Shown: positions 1 to 5,648 of the stretch, one piece after another
Position numbering within the stretch: position 1 is the first letter of the stretch
Layout of the letters: each line of letters starts with the position of its first letter
Origin: Bacteroidota bacterium
GTDB taxonomy: Bacteria; Bacteroidota; Bacteroidia; Flavobacteriales; Flavobacteriaceae
Direction: 5' to 3'
Length of the DNA: 8,105 nucleotides
NCBI GenBank assembly: GCA_024278565.1
Contig: JAJRSY010000255.1
Span: forward strand, 1-8,105
Notes under the pieces: generated by a model
Database searches by the model: none
What the model was told of the DNA's origin: nothing
The model's input: the letters and a program-made list of their open reading frames with translations, nothing else
Program-made: the position numbers and the translations under genes

Positions 1-3
1 ATT

Positions 4-333
4 TTAGCCACCTACCCTTTTCACCTTGAAACCTTTGTTTTTCAATATTTGCATGATCTTATCCCTAAAATCACCTTGAATCAGTATCGCTGAATTTTTG
101 ATGGTGCCCCCCACGCTCAATTTGGTTTTTAGTTCTTTAGCCAATGCCTTAAAATCGGCGTCAGAGCCATTATACCCTTCTAAAATAGTTATTGGTTTGC
201 CTTTTCGTTTCTCGTATTTGCAGATGATGGGATCGTCTTGAATCCAAATAGTGTTTTTTAGGGGTGCCTCTTTTTCTTCATTTTTGGAAATATGTTCTGG
301 GAACAGGTTTTTTAGTTGATCTTGCAAATCCAT
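4..333 (-). CDS. yciH: YciH/SUI1-family translation initiation factor-like protein
   Basis: A 109-residue protein of the SUI1/eIF1 fold, the bacterial YciH group. Family knowledge: eIF1-like proteins bind near the P site of the small ribosomal subunit and influence start-codon fidelity; the bacterial role is poorly defined and non-essential in E. coli. Seen here: a short variable N-terminus (residues 1-37), then the SUI1 domain (about 38-107) with the basic RKGKPITILEG stretch (43-53), LAKELKTKLSVGGTIK (64-79), the ILIQGDFRDKI strand-helix (83-93) and a C-terminal KGFKVKRVGG. Length matches the E. coli protein closely. The ATG at 333 gives the expected N-terminus. It lies 93 bases downstream of the oxygenase gene on the same strand, with a probable terminator between them, so co-transcription is uncertain. 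I found no Bacteroidota -7 box in the short gap. The stop codon falls at the window edge, so the gene is complete. Confidence 0.93.
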   Translation of the reverse strand: MDLQDQLKNLFPEHISKNEEKEAPLKNTIWIQDDPIICKYEKRKGKPITILEGYNGSDADFKALAKELKTKLSVGGTIKNSAILIQGDFRDKIMQILKNKGFKVKRVGG

Positions 334-357
334 CGTATTATTTTTTGGCTATGTTCT

Positions 358-377
358 AAAAAACGACTGTTGTCGTT
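358..377 (-). terminator. Probable intrinsic terminator after the oxygenase gene
   Basis: Read on the minus strand, AACGAC-AACA-GTCGTT forms a 6-bp stem with a 4-base loop. It runs directly into a stretch of T (the last two stem bases plus four more). It starts 50 bases past the oxygenase stop codon. The stem is short and only half GC, so termination may be partial and leave some read-through into the YciH gene. Confidence 0.5.
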
Positions 378-400
378 GGTCGTTGCTCGTTGCTCGTTTT
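373..400. repeat. Heptamer tandem repeat, four units
   Basis: Four consecutive 7-base units: TCGTTGG, TCGTTGC, TCGTTGC, TCGTTTT. The middle two are identical and the outer two are degenerate. The first unit overlaps the stem of the terminator hairpin at 358-377. It is non-coding. Unit number could vary between strains by slippage, which is inference. Confidence 0.75.
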
Positions 401-426
401 CTGCTTTCTTTTTTGCTCTTTCCTCT

Positions 427-1377
427 TTATTTTTTAACCAATCCCAATTCAATCAAGCGCTGGTTTAGAAATTCTCCTGCAGTGATATCTTCATATCCTT
501 TTGGGTTGTCGGCATCCACACACTCTTCCAAACAGTTTAAAGACATTTCACTGACCGGGTGCATAAAAAAGGGAATGGAGTATCGCGATGACCCCCAAAG
601 TTCTTTTGGTGGGTTAACGACCTGATGTATGGTGGATTTTAATTTATTGTTCGTCAATCGCGATAGCATGTCGCCCACATTGATCATTAACTGATCCGGT
701 CTTGCGATGGCATCGATCCACTCTCCTGCATGGTTTTGGACCTGTAGCCCTTTTCCGTGTGCGCCCATAAGCAAGGTAATCAGGTTTATATCACCATGTG
801 CGGCTGCACGTACCGCTTTTTTTGGGGCAGTTGTTATTGGGGGGTAGTGTATGGGGCGCAGTATGGAGTTCCCGTTTTTTATATATGCATCGAAATAGGT
901 TTCCTTTAAATCAAGATGGAGCGCCAAGGCCCTTAGCACGTATTTTCCCGTTTTTTCCAACATGGCATAGGTTTTCTTGCCTATGGTGTTAAAATTGGGA
1001 AGCTCCTTTACCGATATGTTTTCAGGGTATTCGGCCTGTAACATAGCGTCGCCCTCAACATACTGTCCAAAATGCCAAAATTCTTTCAAATCACCCTCTT
1101 TTTTACCTTTGGCATGCTCTTTTCCGAAGGAGGTGTAGCCGCGTTGCCCGCCACCGCCCTCTATTTCATAACTGTTTTTTATCGCTTGGGGCAGGTCGAA
1201 GAATTGTTTTATCTCTGCATAGAGGCCATCGACCAGCTGTTCTGATAAAAAATGGCCTCTCAGGGCCACAAACCCTATTTCTTCAAAGGCCTTTCCGATT
1301 TCTGTGACGAATTTTTCTTTTCTGACATCATCGCCAGAAGTGAAATCGCTTAAATCAACACTTGGAACTATGCTCAT
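427..1377 (-). CDS. Isopenicillin N synthase-like Fe(II)/2-oxoglutarate-dependent oxygenase
   Basis: A 316-residue member of the isopenicillin N synthase-like superfamily of non-haem iron oxygenases. These couple oxidative decarboxylation of 2-oxoglutarate (or substrate oxidation alone) to hydroxylation, desaturation or ring closure of a small molecule. The N-terminal DIOX_N-type region spans about residues 4-115 (VDLSDF, EEIGFVALRGH). The double-stranded beta-helix core spans about 170-275. The iron ligands are visible: HGD supplies H194 and D196, and the distal H251 sits in STIHQVVNP. The 2-oxoglutarate-binding R265 and S267 lie in RYSIPFF. GLQVQ (210-214) and INVGD (232-236) are also typical. 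No signal peptide, so it is cytoplasmic. The substrate cannot be told from sequence. A minus-strand -7 box lies 22 bases upstream of the ATG. No pathway partners sit beside it. The family is sure; the reaction is unknown. Confidence 0.93.
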   Translation of the reverse strand: MSIVPSVDLSDFTSGDDVRKEKFVTEIGKAFEEIGFVALRGHFLSEQLVDGLYAEIKQFFDLPQAIKNSYEIEGGGGQRGYTSFGKEHAKGKKEGDLKEFWHFGQYVEGDAMLQAEYPENISVKELPNFNTIGKKTYAMLEKTGKYVLRALALHLDLKETYFDAYIKNGNSILRPIHYPPITTAPKKAVRAAAHGDINLITLLMGAHGKGLQVQNHAGEWIDAIARPDQLMINVGDMLSRLTNNKLKSTIHQVVNPPKELWGSSRYSIPFFMHPVSEMSLNCLEECVDADNPKGYEDITAGEFLNQRLIELGLVKK

Positions 1378-1398
1378 ACTTGTAATTTAGAGTTTTTC

Positions 1399-1406
1399 CA
1401 AAGTTA
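1399..1406 (-). promoter_or_regulatory. Bacteroidota -7 promoter box for the oxygenase gene
   Basis: On the minus strand this reads TAACTTTG, a full match to the Bacteroidota -7 consensus TAnnTTTG. It is 22 bases upstream of the oxygenase ATG, implying a short leader of roughly 15 bases. I found no matching -33 TTG at the usual distance, so the call rests on the -7 box and its position. Confidence 0.45.
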
Positions 1407-1426
1407 ATAAATTATTGGGTTGCAGC

Positions 1427-1457
1427 TTAGAGACTGTTTTGAAATATCTCGATTATT
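1427..1457 (+). repeat. Dispersed 31-base repeat, copy A
   Basis: Aligned with the reverse complement of 6203-6233, this matches at 27 of 31 positions without gaps. The best core (1430-1457 against 6230-6203) matches at 25 of 28. Shared blocks are GAGACTGT, TTGAAAT and CTCGATTATT. It is non-coding in both places. It may be an end or fragment of a mobile element, which is inference. Confidence 0.7.
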
Positions 1458-1564
1458 TTTTTATGCATCAAAAATAGGCCATAACTCCCGAAGTCTCGAG
1501 ACTAACGACAAATTTCCACAAATCGAACAGATCCGGACAGTTTCGCTTTGGAGCCGTCCCCACC

Positions 1565-1585
1565 CCTGCCTGTCCGGCAGGCAGG
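1565..1585. repeat. CCTGCC-type palindrome, copy 1
   Basis: Arms CCTGCCTG (1565-1572) and CAGGCAGG (1578-1585) enclose a 5-base centre, TCCGG. The same CCTGCC/GGCAGG core recurs at 5359-5373, 5442-5460, 5541-5559 and 6179-6198. All copies lie outside genes, which fits a REP-like dispersed repeat family. Confidence 0.8.
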
Positions 1586-1590
1586 CTAAC

Positions 1591-1607
1591 CCTCCCCCGA
1601 AGGGAGG
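1591..1607. repeat. CCTCCC/GGGAGG hairpin
   Basis: CCTCCC (1591-1596) and GGGAGG (1602-1607) pair around CCGAA. It directly follows the CCTGCC-type palindrome and is probably part of the same composite repeat. A similar composite appears at 5459-5482, where a CCTGCC-type palindrome is followed by a TCTCCTCT/AGAGGGGAGA hairpin. Confidence 0.55.
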
Positions 1608-1668
1608 AAACCGTTTCTCGACACCTATGAACCCCCGGCTTTTGTAAGATCTGCCCCCTCCGCTTGTA

Positions 1669-1686
1669 CTGAGCGCAGCCGAAGTA
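1669..1686. repeat. ACTGAGCGCAG-type dispersed repeat
   Basis: The sequence TACTGAGCGCAGCCGAAGTA, read from 1668, resembles a short repeat that I recall as common in flavobacterial intergenic DNA (ACTTCGACTGCGCTCAGT on the other strand), here with one change. It contains the CTG-AGCG-CAG stem. The match to a genome-wide family is from memory and was not checked by search. Confidence 0.45.
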
Positions 1687-1773
1687 TCGGGGCGGGGCGG
1701 GGGAGGACAATCTGGTAAAACGGTCTTCTATTGAACAAAAAGGGAAATTTGTCGTGCACCCTCTCTTGATCAA

Positions 1774-1806
1774 TTGGATTTTTTGTAGTCCTTTTTGTTA
1801 TATTTA
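1774..1806 (+). promoter_or_regulatory. Possible promoter for the E1 dehydrogenase gene
   Basis: TATATTTA at 1799-1806 matches the -7 consensus TAnnTTTG at all but the last base. A TTG at 1774-1776 lies 22 bases upstream, within the 17-23 range reported for flavobacterial -33 elements. The implied leader is about 30 bases. The match is imperfect in an AT-rich stretch, so confidence is low. Confidence 0.25.
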
Positions 1807-1841
1807 CCCTAGTATTTCAAACTGACCCTTTATAATAGAAC

Positions 1842-3818
1842 ATGCAATACGACACTACCAAAATAAGCAAGGCAACACAGATCAGTTTGTACACTAGAAT
1901 GCAAAAACCTCGTATGATCGAGGAGAAAATGCTGATTTTATTACGTCAGGGAAAAATTTCTAAGTGGTTTAGCGGTATCGGTCAGGAGGCCATTTCAGTT
2001 GGTGTGGCAAGTGCTATGCTGCCCGAAGAGTATATGTTGCCCATGCACCGAAATCTGGGGGTATTTACTACGCGTAACGTTCCGTTGTATCGGTTGTTCG
2101 CCCAATGGCAGGGCAAGGCAAGCGGTTTCACCAAGGGGCGTGACCGTAGCTTTCATTTTGGCACACAAGAATTTAATATAGTAGGCATGATTTCACATTT
2201 GGGCCCCCAATTGGGGGTAGCCGATGGTATCGCCTTGGCAGATGTGCTGCAGGCCCGTAAGCATGTAACAGCCGTATTTACTGGAGAAGGAGGCACGAGC
2301 GAGGGTGATTTTCATGAGGCATTGAACGTAGCTGCGGTTTGGAACCTTCCTGTTCTATTTTGCATCGAGAACAATGGGTACGGACTTTCAACCCCCGCAA
2401 GTGAGCAGTACAAATGCGAGCACCTGGCGGACAAGGGCAAAGGGTATGGTATGGAGTCGCATATTATTGATGGAAATAACATTTTAGAGGTGTATTCCAT
2501 GGTAAATGCGCTTTGTAAGCGAATGCGTAAAAATCCCGCTCCAGTTCTATTGGAATTCAAAACCTTTCGTATGCGGGGCCATGAAGAGGCCAGCGGTATT
2601 AAATACGTTCCTGAAGAATTACTTGCTGCCTGGTCTGAAAAAGACCCTATTGCCAATTACGAGGAGTTTCTGATAAATGAAGGGGTGCTCAACGCCAAGC
2701 GTATAGGGGAGCTAAAAAAGGAAATCGAGACTGAAATCAAGGACAACCTCAAAAGGGCGTTTGAGGAAGACGAGGTTAATTACAATAAAATAATAGAGTT
2801 AAATGATGTATTTAAACAATTTGATTATAAAATAGTTACGCCAAATAATAAACTAAAAAACATACGTTTGGTCGATGCCATTTCTGAAGGATTGAAACAA
2901 TCGATGGAGAAGCACGATAAGCTGATTATCATGGGGCAGGATATTGCCGATTATGGAGGCGTGTTTAAAGTTACCGAAGGCTTTGTTGAGGCCTTTGGCA
3001 AAGATCGGGTACGAAATACACCCATTTGTGAGTCCGCCATTGTTTCTGCAGCAATGGGACTTTCGATCAACGGTATGAAAGCGGTGATGGAAATGCAATT
3101 TGCCGATTTTGCAAGTACTGGTTTCAACCCCATCGTCAACTATTTGGCCAAATCACATTACCGTTGGAACGAAAAGGCCGATGTGGTCATACGAATGCCC
3201 TGCGGTGGGGGTGTAGGTGCAGGTCCTTTTCATTCGCAGACCAATGAGGCTTGGTTTACAAAGACGCCGGGCCTGAAAGTTGTATACCCTGCATTCCCTT
3301 ATGATGCAAAAGGCTTGTTGGCAACCGCAATAAATGATCCGAACCCGGTGCTTTTCTTCGAGCATAAGGGGTTGTACAGAAGTATCTACCAAGAAGTGCC
3401 GACCGATTATTATACGCTTCCGATGGGTAAAGCCAGCGTTTTAAAAGAAGGCGATGTTGTTACGATCGTCTCCTACGGATTGGGCGTGCACTGGGCTTTG
3501 GAGACTTTGGAAAAGCATCCGGACATCAATGCAGATCTTATTGATCTGCGTACGTTGATGCCTTTGGATATGGAAACTGTTTATGCATCCGTCAAGAAAA
3601 CGGGAAAACTCATAGTATTGCAAGAAGATAGTCTGTTTGGTGGTATCGCAAGTGATATTTCTGCCTTGGTCACTGAAAACTGCTTTGAATATTTAGATGC
3701 GCCCATCAAGCGTGTTGCCAGTATGGAAACCCCGATCCCCTTCGCAAAAAATTTGGAAAGTGGCTATCTCCCCAAAGAACGGTTTTTAGAAGAACTCAGC
3801 AAGCTACTGGACTATTAA
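1842..3818 (+). CDS. Fused 2-oxo acid dehydrogenase E1, alpha and beta subunits (branched-chain type)
   Basis: A 658-residue thiamine-diphosphate enzyme that joins both E1 subunits in one chain. E1 decarboxylates a 2-oxo acid (branched-chain 2-oxo acids or pyruvate) and passes the acyl group to lipoyl-E2. The alpha part is about residues 15-320: HRNLG (69-73), the ThDP motif beginning GEG (148-150) and ending NN (177-178), and RGHEEASG (245-252) where the phosphorylation-loop histidine normally lies (H247). A lysine- and asparagine-rich linker spans about 310-340. The beta part has a pyrimidine-binding domain with E397 in NTPICES, the expected cofactor-activating Glu, then GPFHSQTNEAWF with H464, and a transketolase C-terminal domain from about 530. 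The length suits the fused Bacteroidota form. No E2 or E3 gene is in the window. The substrate (2-oxoisovalerate or pyruvate) is not settled by sequence; branched-chain is more likely. Confidence 0.92.
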   Translation: MQYDTTKISKATQISLYTRMQKPRMIEEKMLILLRQGKISKWFSGIGQEAISVGVASAMLPEEYMLPMHRNLGVFTTRNVPLYRLFAQWQGKASGFTKGRDRSFHFGTQEFNIVGMISHLGPQLGVADGIALADVLQARKHVTAVFTGEGGTSEGDFHEALNVAAVWNLPVLFCIENNGYGLSTPASEQYKCEHLADKGKGYGMESHIIDGNNILEVYSMVNALCKRMRKNPAPVLLEFKTFRMRGHEEASGIKYVPEELLAAWSEKDPIANYEEFLINEGVLNAKRIGELKKEIETEIKDNLKRAFEEDEVNYNKIIELNDVFKQFDYKIVTPNNKLKNIRLVDAISEGLKQSMEKHDKLIIMGQDIADYGGVFKVTEGFVEAFGKDRVRNTPICESAIVSAAMGLSINGMKAVMEMQFADFASTGFNPIVNYLAKSHYRWNEKADVVIRMPCGGGVGAGPFHSQTNEAWFTKTPGLKVVYPAFPYDAKGLLATAINDPNPVLFFEHKGLYRSIYQEVPTDYYTLPMGKASVLKEGDVVTIVSYGLGVHWALETLEKHPDINADLIDLRTLMPLDMETVYASVKKTGKLIVLQEDSLFGGIASDISALVTENCFEYLDAPIKRVASMETPIPFAKNLESGYLPKERFLEELSKLLDY

Positions 3819-3977
3819 TGTTTAAGTACATTTCTAATTCCTGTTTTCCTGCCGTGTTTACCATATATGGTTTTCCTCTCTATGCCAGTTCGTTTGTAGA
3901 ACCAAATTTTCGAAAATCGTAAAAGCCAAATATGGTAATCTATACGTATATACCAAGAACTAATATCAGAATTCAGT

Positions 3978-4451
3978 ATGCGAAAATCTATTTTAATGCT
4001 CGGTGCATTGGTACTATTGGTGACTTCATGCTCGGTTTCAAAGGCGGCACGGCAGCAACAAAATTTATTGAGTGGTTCATGGACCCTCGATGATATCTCT
4101 TATGAGAACAATACGGGAAACTTTCAATCAACCCACTTCAACGATGCGAAAGATATTTGTTTTGAGGGCAGCGGTTGGTTTTTTAGGGACAATAACAGTA
4201 CCGGTAGGTACACGATCAGTCCATCAACGTTATGTACAGGAGGCGATCGGTTTATTAGATGGTCTGTGGTTGACGGTAGTCCGAATCAGTTACAGTTTAA
4301 ACTGATCGATGAGAAGTTAAAGGATATTACCGGTGGCATGGGCTATCGCTTGAACATTTCTTCATTGACCGAACAAGAAATGGTCTTGAGATCGAACGTT
4401 TCGGTTGATGGGGAACGCGTTACCGTAGTTTATAAATTCACTAAAAAATAA
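3978..4451 (+). CDS. Lipocalin-like lipoprotein
   Basis: A 157-residue protein with a lipoprotein signal peptide: MRKS, a hydrophobic stretch, and the lipobox LVTSC with the lipidated Cys at 18. The mature part begins LLSGSWTLDDISYE (30-43). This G-x-W start and the alternating beta-strand pattern (GRYTIS, LQFKLID, GYRLNISSL, EMVLRSNV, RVTVVYKF) fit the small lipocalin-like domain proteins common in Bacteroidota, which are thought to form a barrel that holds a hydrophobic ligand. No acidic run follows Cys18, so the known Bacteroidota surface-export signal is absent and a periplasm-facing location is more likely (inference). The stop lies 4 bases before the OmpA-type gene, so the two form an operon. 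The ligand is unknown. Family assignment is moderately sure, since such small barrels have little conserved sequence. Confidence 0.75.
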   Translation: MRKSILMLGALVLLVTSCSVSKAARQQQNLLSGSWTLDDISYENNTGNFQSTHFNDAKDICFEGSGWFFRDNNSTGRYTISPSTLCTGGDRFIRWSVVDGSPNQLQFKLIDEKLKDITGGMGYRLNISSLTEQEMVLRSNVSVDGERVTVVYKFTKK

Positions 4452-4455
4452 AAAG

Positions 4456-5151
4456 ATGAACAGATTGAACCTAAAAAGTATAGCAGTATTAATGGCTTTT
4501 TCACTGATTATAAGCTGTGGAGCGGTAAAAAATGCCAATAAAACACAAAAAGGTGCCGGGATCGGTGCGGCGGGTGGAGCCGTAATCGGTGGTGTCATCG
4601 GAAACAATGTCGGCAACGGCAACAACACCGCTTTGGGTGCCATAATAGGTGCTGTAATTGGTGGAGCGGCCGGCGGTTATATCGGAAACCGTATGGATCG
4701 GCAGGCCGAACGTATCGAAGAAGAGATACCGGGTGCAGAGGTTACCCGAGTGGGTGAGGGCATCAATGTGATTTTCAACGAAGATGCAGGGGTTTATTTC
4801 GATACAAGCAAGGCAGTCGTAAAAGGAACATCCGCAGCGACTTTAGACAAGTTGGTAGGTATTTTTAAAGAGTACCCCAATTCAAATATCTTGGTAGAGG
4901 GCCATACCGATAGTGCGGGTCCTGATGATTACAATATGGGCTTATCGAAGCAACGGGCACAATCGGTTACCAGCTATCTTATCGCACACGGCTTGGAAAG
5001 TGGAAGGTTTACCACAAAATGGTACGGTGAGGATCAGCCCAAGGGTGATAACGCAACGAAGGAGGGCAAGGCCGAAAACCGTCGTGTTGAACTCGCTATT
5101 GTTGCCAGTGAGGAATTGAAAGAAGAGGCTAAGGAAAAGGTGAAGGGATAA
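4456..5151 (+). CDS. OmpA-family lipoprotein with glycine-zipper segment
   Basis: A 231-residue outer-membrane lipoprotein with the lipobox LIISC (Cys21). Residues 33-77 form a glycine-zipper region of repeated GxxxG spacing (GAGIGAAGGAVIGGVIG, then GAIIGAVIGGAAGGYIG), likely two short membrane-associated helices. The C-terminal OmpA domain (about 105-216) binds peptidoglycan: VYFDTSK (113-119), GHTDSAG (149-155), LSKQRAQSV (163-171) and NRRVELAI (208-215). D152 and R167 are 15 residues apart, as are the two residues that contact diaminopimelate in E. coli OmpA. It resembles YiaD/Pal-type proteins that tether the outer membrane to the cell wall. A charged Glu/Lys-rich tail ends the protein. 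It follows the lipocalin-like gene by 4 bases and is probably co-transcribed with it, so the two may act together in the envelope (inference). Confidence 0.92.
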   Translation: MNRLNLKSIAVLMAFSLIISCGAVKNANKTQKGAGIGAAGGAVIGGVIGNNVGNGNNTALGAIIGAVIGGAAGGYIGNRMDRQAERIEEEIPGAEVTRVGEGINVIFNEDAGVYFDTSKAVVKGTSAATLDKLVGIFKEYPNSNILVEGHTDSAGPDDYNMGLSKQRAQSVTSYLIAHGLESGRFTTKWYGEDQPKGDNATKEGKAENRRVELAIVASEELKEEAKEKVKG

Positions 5152-5230
5152 GGGATATACTTTTAGTGAATATTTGATCTCTCTCCGTATTCGGGATTGG
5201 GTCTCCACGCTTCGGGACTATATAATGGGT

Positions 5231-5269
5231 CCAGAGCTTGCCCGCCCGTGCCGGTCGGACGGGTTCTGG
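5231..5269 (+). terminator. Imperfect hairpin, possible terminator of the lipoprotein operon
   Basis: CCAGA (5231-5235) pairs with TCTGG (5265-5269). Inside it, CCCG-C-CCG (5241-5248) pairs with CGG-A-CGGG (5256-5263), with one mismatch and a 7-base loop. A T-containing tail (GTTTAACTTTTTG) follows. It begins 80 bases after the OmpA-type stop codon. The tail is broken by other bases, so it may be simply a repeat. Confidence 0.3.
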
Positions 5270-5358
5270 GGTTTAACTTTTTGCTCTTACGGTTCCATGG
5301 TGCTTTACCAGTAAGTGTTGAATGAAATATTTTAGATATTACCCCCCCCTCCCCTTAA

Positions 5359-5373
5359 CCTGCCTACGGCAGG
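5359..5373. repeat. CCTGCC-type palindrome, copy 2
   Basis: CCTGCC-TAC-GGCAGG is a perfect 6-bp inverted repeat. The right arm can instead pair with GCCTGCC at 5377-5383 (GGCAGGC-GA-GCCTGCC), so two hairpins compete. It has the same core as copies 1, 3, 4 and 5. Confidence 0.8.
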
Positions 5374-5441
5374 CGAGCCTGCCACGTCAAAGGCGTGGTT
5401 GCGTGTTTTTATCATTCATTCTCCATTATATCATTTTCACA

Positions 5442-5482
5442 CCTGCCTACGGCAGACAGGTCTCCTCTTTTTAGAGGGGAGA
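5442..5482. repeat. CCTGCC-type palindrome, copy 3, with adjoining hairpin
   Basis: CCTGCC-TAC-GGCAG at 5442-5455 repeats the core of copy 2, including the TAC loop, followed by ACAGG. From 5461, TCTCCTCT and AGAGGGGAGA pair with a small bulge around TTTT. The order, palindrome then C/T-rich hairpin, parallels 1565-1607. Confidence 0.65.
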
Positions 5483-5537
5483 CAGACGTAGCTTCCCTCC
5501 TGAAAAGAAGGGATTGTGAGGGTGGTGTTTTTCCCTG

Positions 5538-5576
5538 CCCGCCTGCCTAGCTGGCAGGCAAGGTTCGGCAGGCGGG
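5538..5576. repeat. Nested CCTGCC-type palindromes, copy 4
   Basis: GCCTGCC (5541-5547) and GGCAGGC (5553-5559) form a 7-bp hairpin around TAGCT. The extended left arm CCCGCCTGCC (5538-5547) can alternatively pair with GGCAGGCGGG (5567-5576), a perfect 10-bp match. The two hairpins are mutually exclusive in RNA. Confidence 0.75.
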
Positions 5577-5620
5577 TATACTTTTACAGGTGCAATAGCG
5601 TACAATCACTTTTATAAGTG

Positions 5621-5648
5621 AAACTCTCCCGTATTCTTCGGGAGGTTT
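5621..5648 (-). terminator. Probable terminator hairpin at the end of the YceI-family gene
   Basis: On the minus strand, AAACCTCCCG and CGGGAGAGTTT pair around AAGAATA with one bulged base. The stem begins at the stop codon and ends in a short T run. A second small hairpin, CACTT-TTAT-AAGTG (5607-5620), follows at once. The T tail is short, so confidence is moderate. Confidence 0.4.

Larger units (their letters stand above)
1505..1755. repeat. Segment bounded by 13-base perfect inverted arms, MITE-like
   Basis: ACGACAAATTTCC at 1505-1517 recurs as its exact reverse complement at 1743-1755. The 251 bases enclosed are non-coding and hold three smaller palindromic or repeat motifs. A further pair, CCTCCCCCG (1591-1599) and CGGGGGAGG (1698-1706), is also complementary. 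I see no flanking target-site duplication. It could be a miniature inverted-repeat element, a composite of REP-type repeats, or a large imperfect hairpin in RNA. Confidence 0.5.
1378..1841. other. 464-base gene-free stretch rich in inverted repeats
   Basis: No convincing gene lies here; the open frames run through repeats and look like no protein family. In order it holds the oxygenase -7 box (1399-1406), one copy of a 31-base dispersed repeat (1427-1457), a 12-base perfect palindrome AGTCTCGAGACT (1492-1503), and a segment bounded by 13-base inverted arms (1505-1517 and 1743-1755). Inside that segment are a CCTGCC-type palindrome (1565-1585), a CCTCCC/GGGAGG hairpin (1591-1607) and an ACTGAGCGCAG-type repeat (1669-1686). 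The E1 gene leader follows. Confidence 0.8.
5152..5646. other. 495-base gene-free stretch packed with palindromes
   Basis: No protein-coding gene is supported here. In order it holds a long imperfect hairpin (5231-5269), a run of pyrimidines (5341-5356), a CCTGCC-type palindrome (5359-5373) followed by CCACG/CGTGG (5382-5398), another CCTGCC-type palindrome (5442-5460) running into a TCTCCTCT/AGAGGGGAGA hairpin, a third palindrome (5541-5559) nested in a larger CCCGCCTGCC/GGCAGGCGGG pair (5538-5576), and two hairpins before the YceI-family stop codon. Several could act as terminators between the convergent transcripts. TATACTTTTA occurs at both 5156-5165 and 5577-5586. Confidence 0.8.

Noticed and set aside
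383..625. 80-codon plus-strand frame with a hydrophobic N-terminus
   Set aside because: It overlaps the 3' end of the oxygenase gene on the opposite strand, and its hydrophobic start comes from the T-rich spacer. It resembles no known protein.
1420..1773. Overlapping open frames on both strands between the oxygenase and E1 genes
   Set aside because: They run through palindromes and C- or G-rich repeats, and their products are Pro-, Arg- and Ser-rich with no domain-like pattern. The stretch is better explained as non-coding repeats.
2312..2656. 114-codon minus-strand frame inside the E1 gene
   Set aside because: It is antisense to the conserved ThDP-binding region of E1, which explains the sequence fully.
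1842..3818. Two separate genes for E1 alpha and beta
   Set aside because: The frame is continuous from the ThDP motif through the linker to the transketolase C-terminal domain, with no stop codon or second start needed. The fused form is known in Bacteroidota.
3860..3937. Palindromes ACCATATATGGT (3860-3871) and ATTTTCGAAAAT (3906-3917) as operators of the lipoprotein operon
   Set aside because: Such AT-rich 12-mers arise readily in a spacer like this, no clear promoter could be placed beside them, and no regulator is adjacent. Left as an unproven possibility.
5341..5600. CRISPR-like array
   Set aside because: The repeated units are short inverted palindromes with unequal spacing and different loops, not direct repeats with regular spacers.
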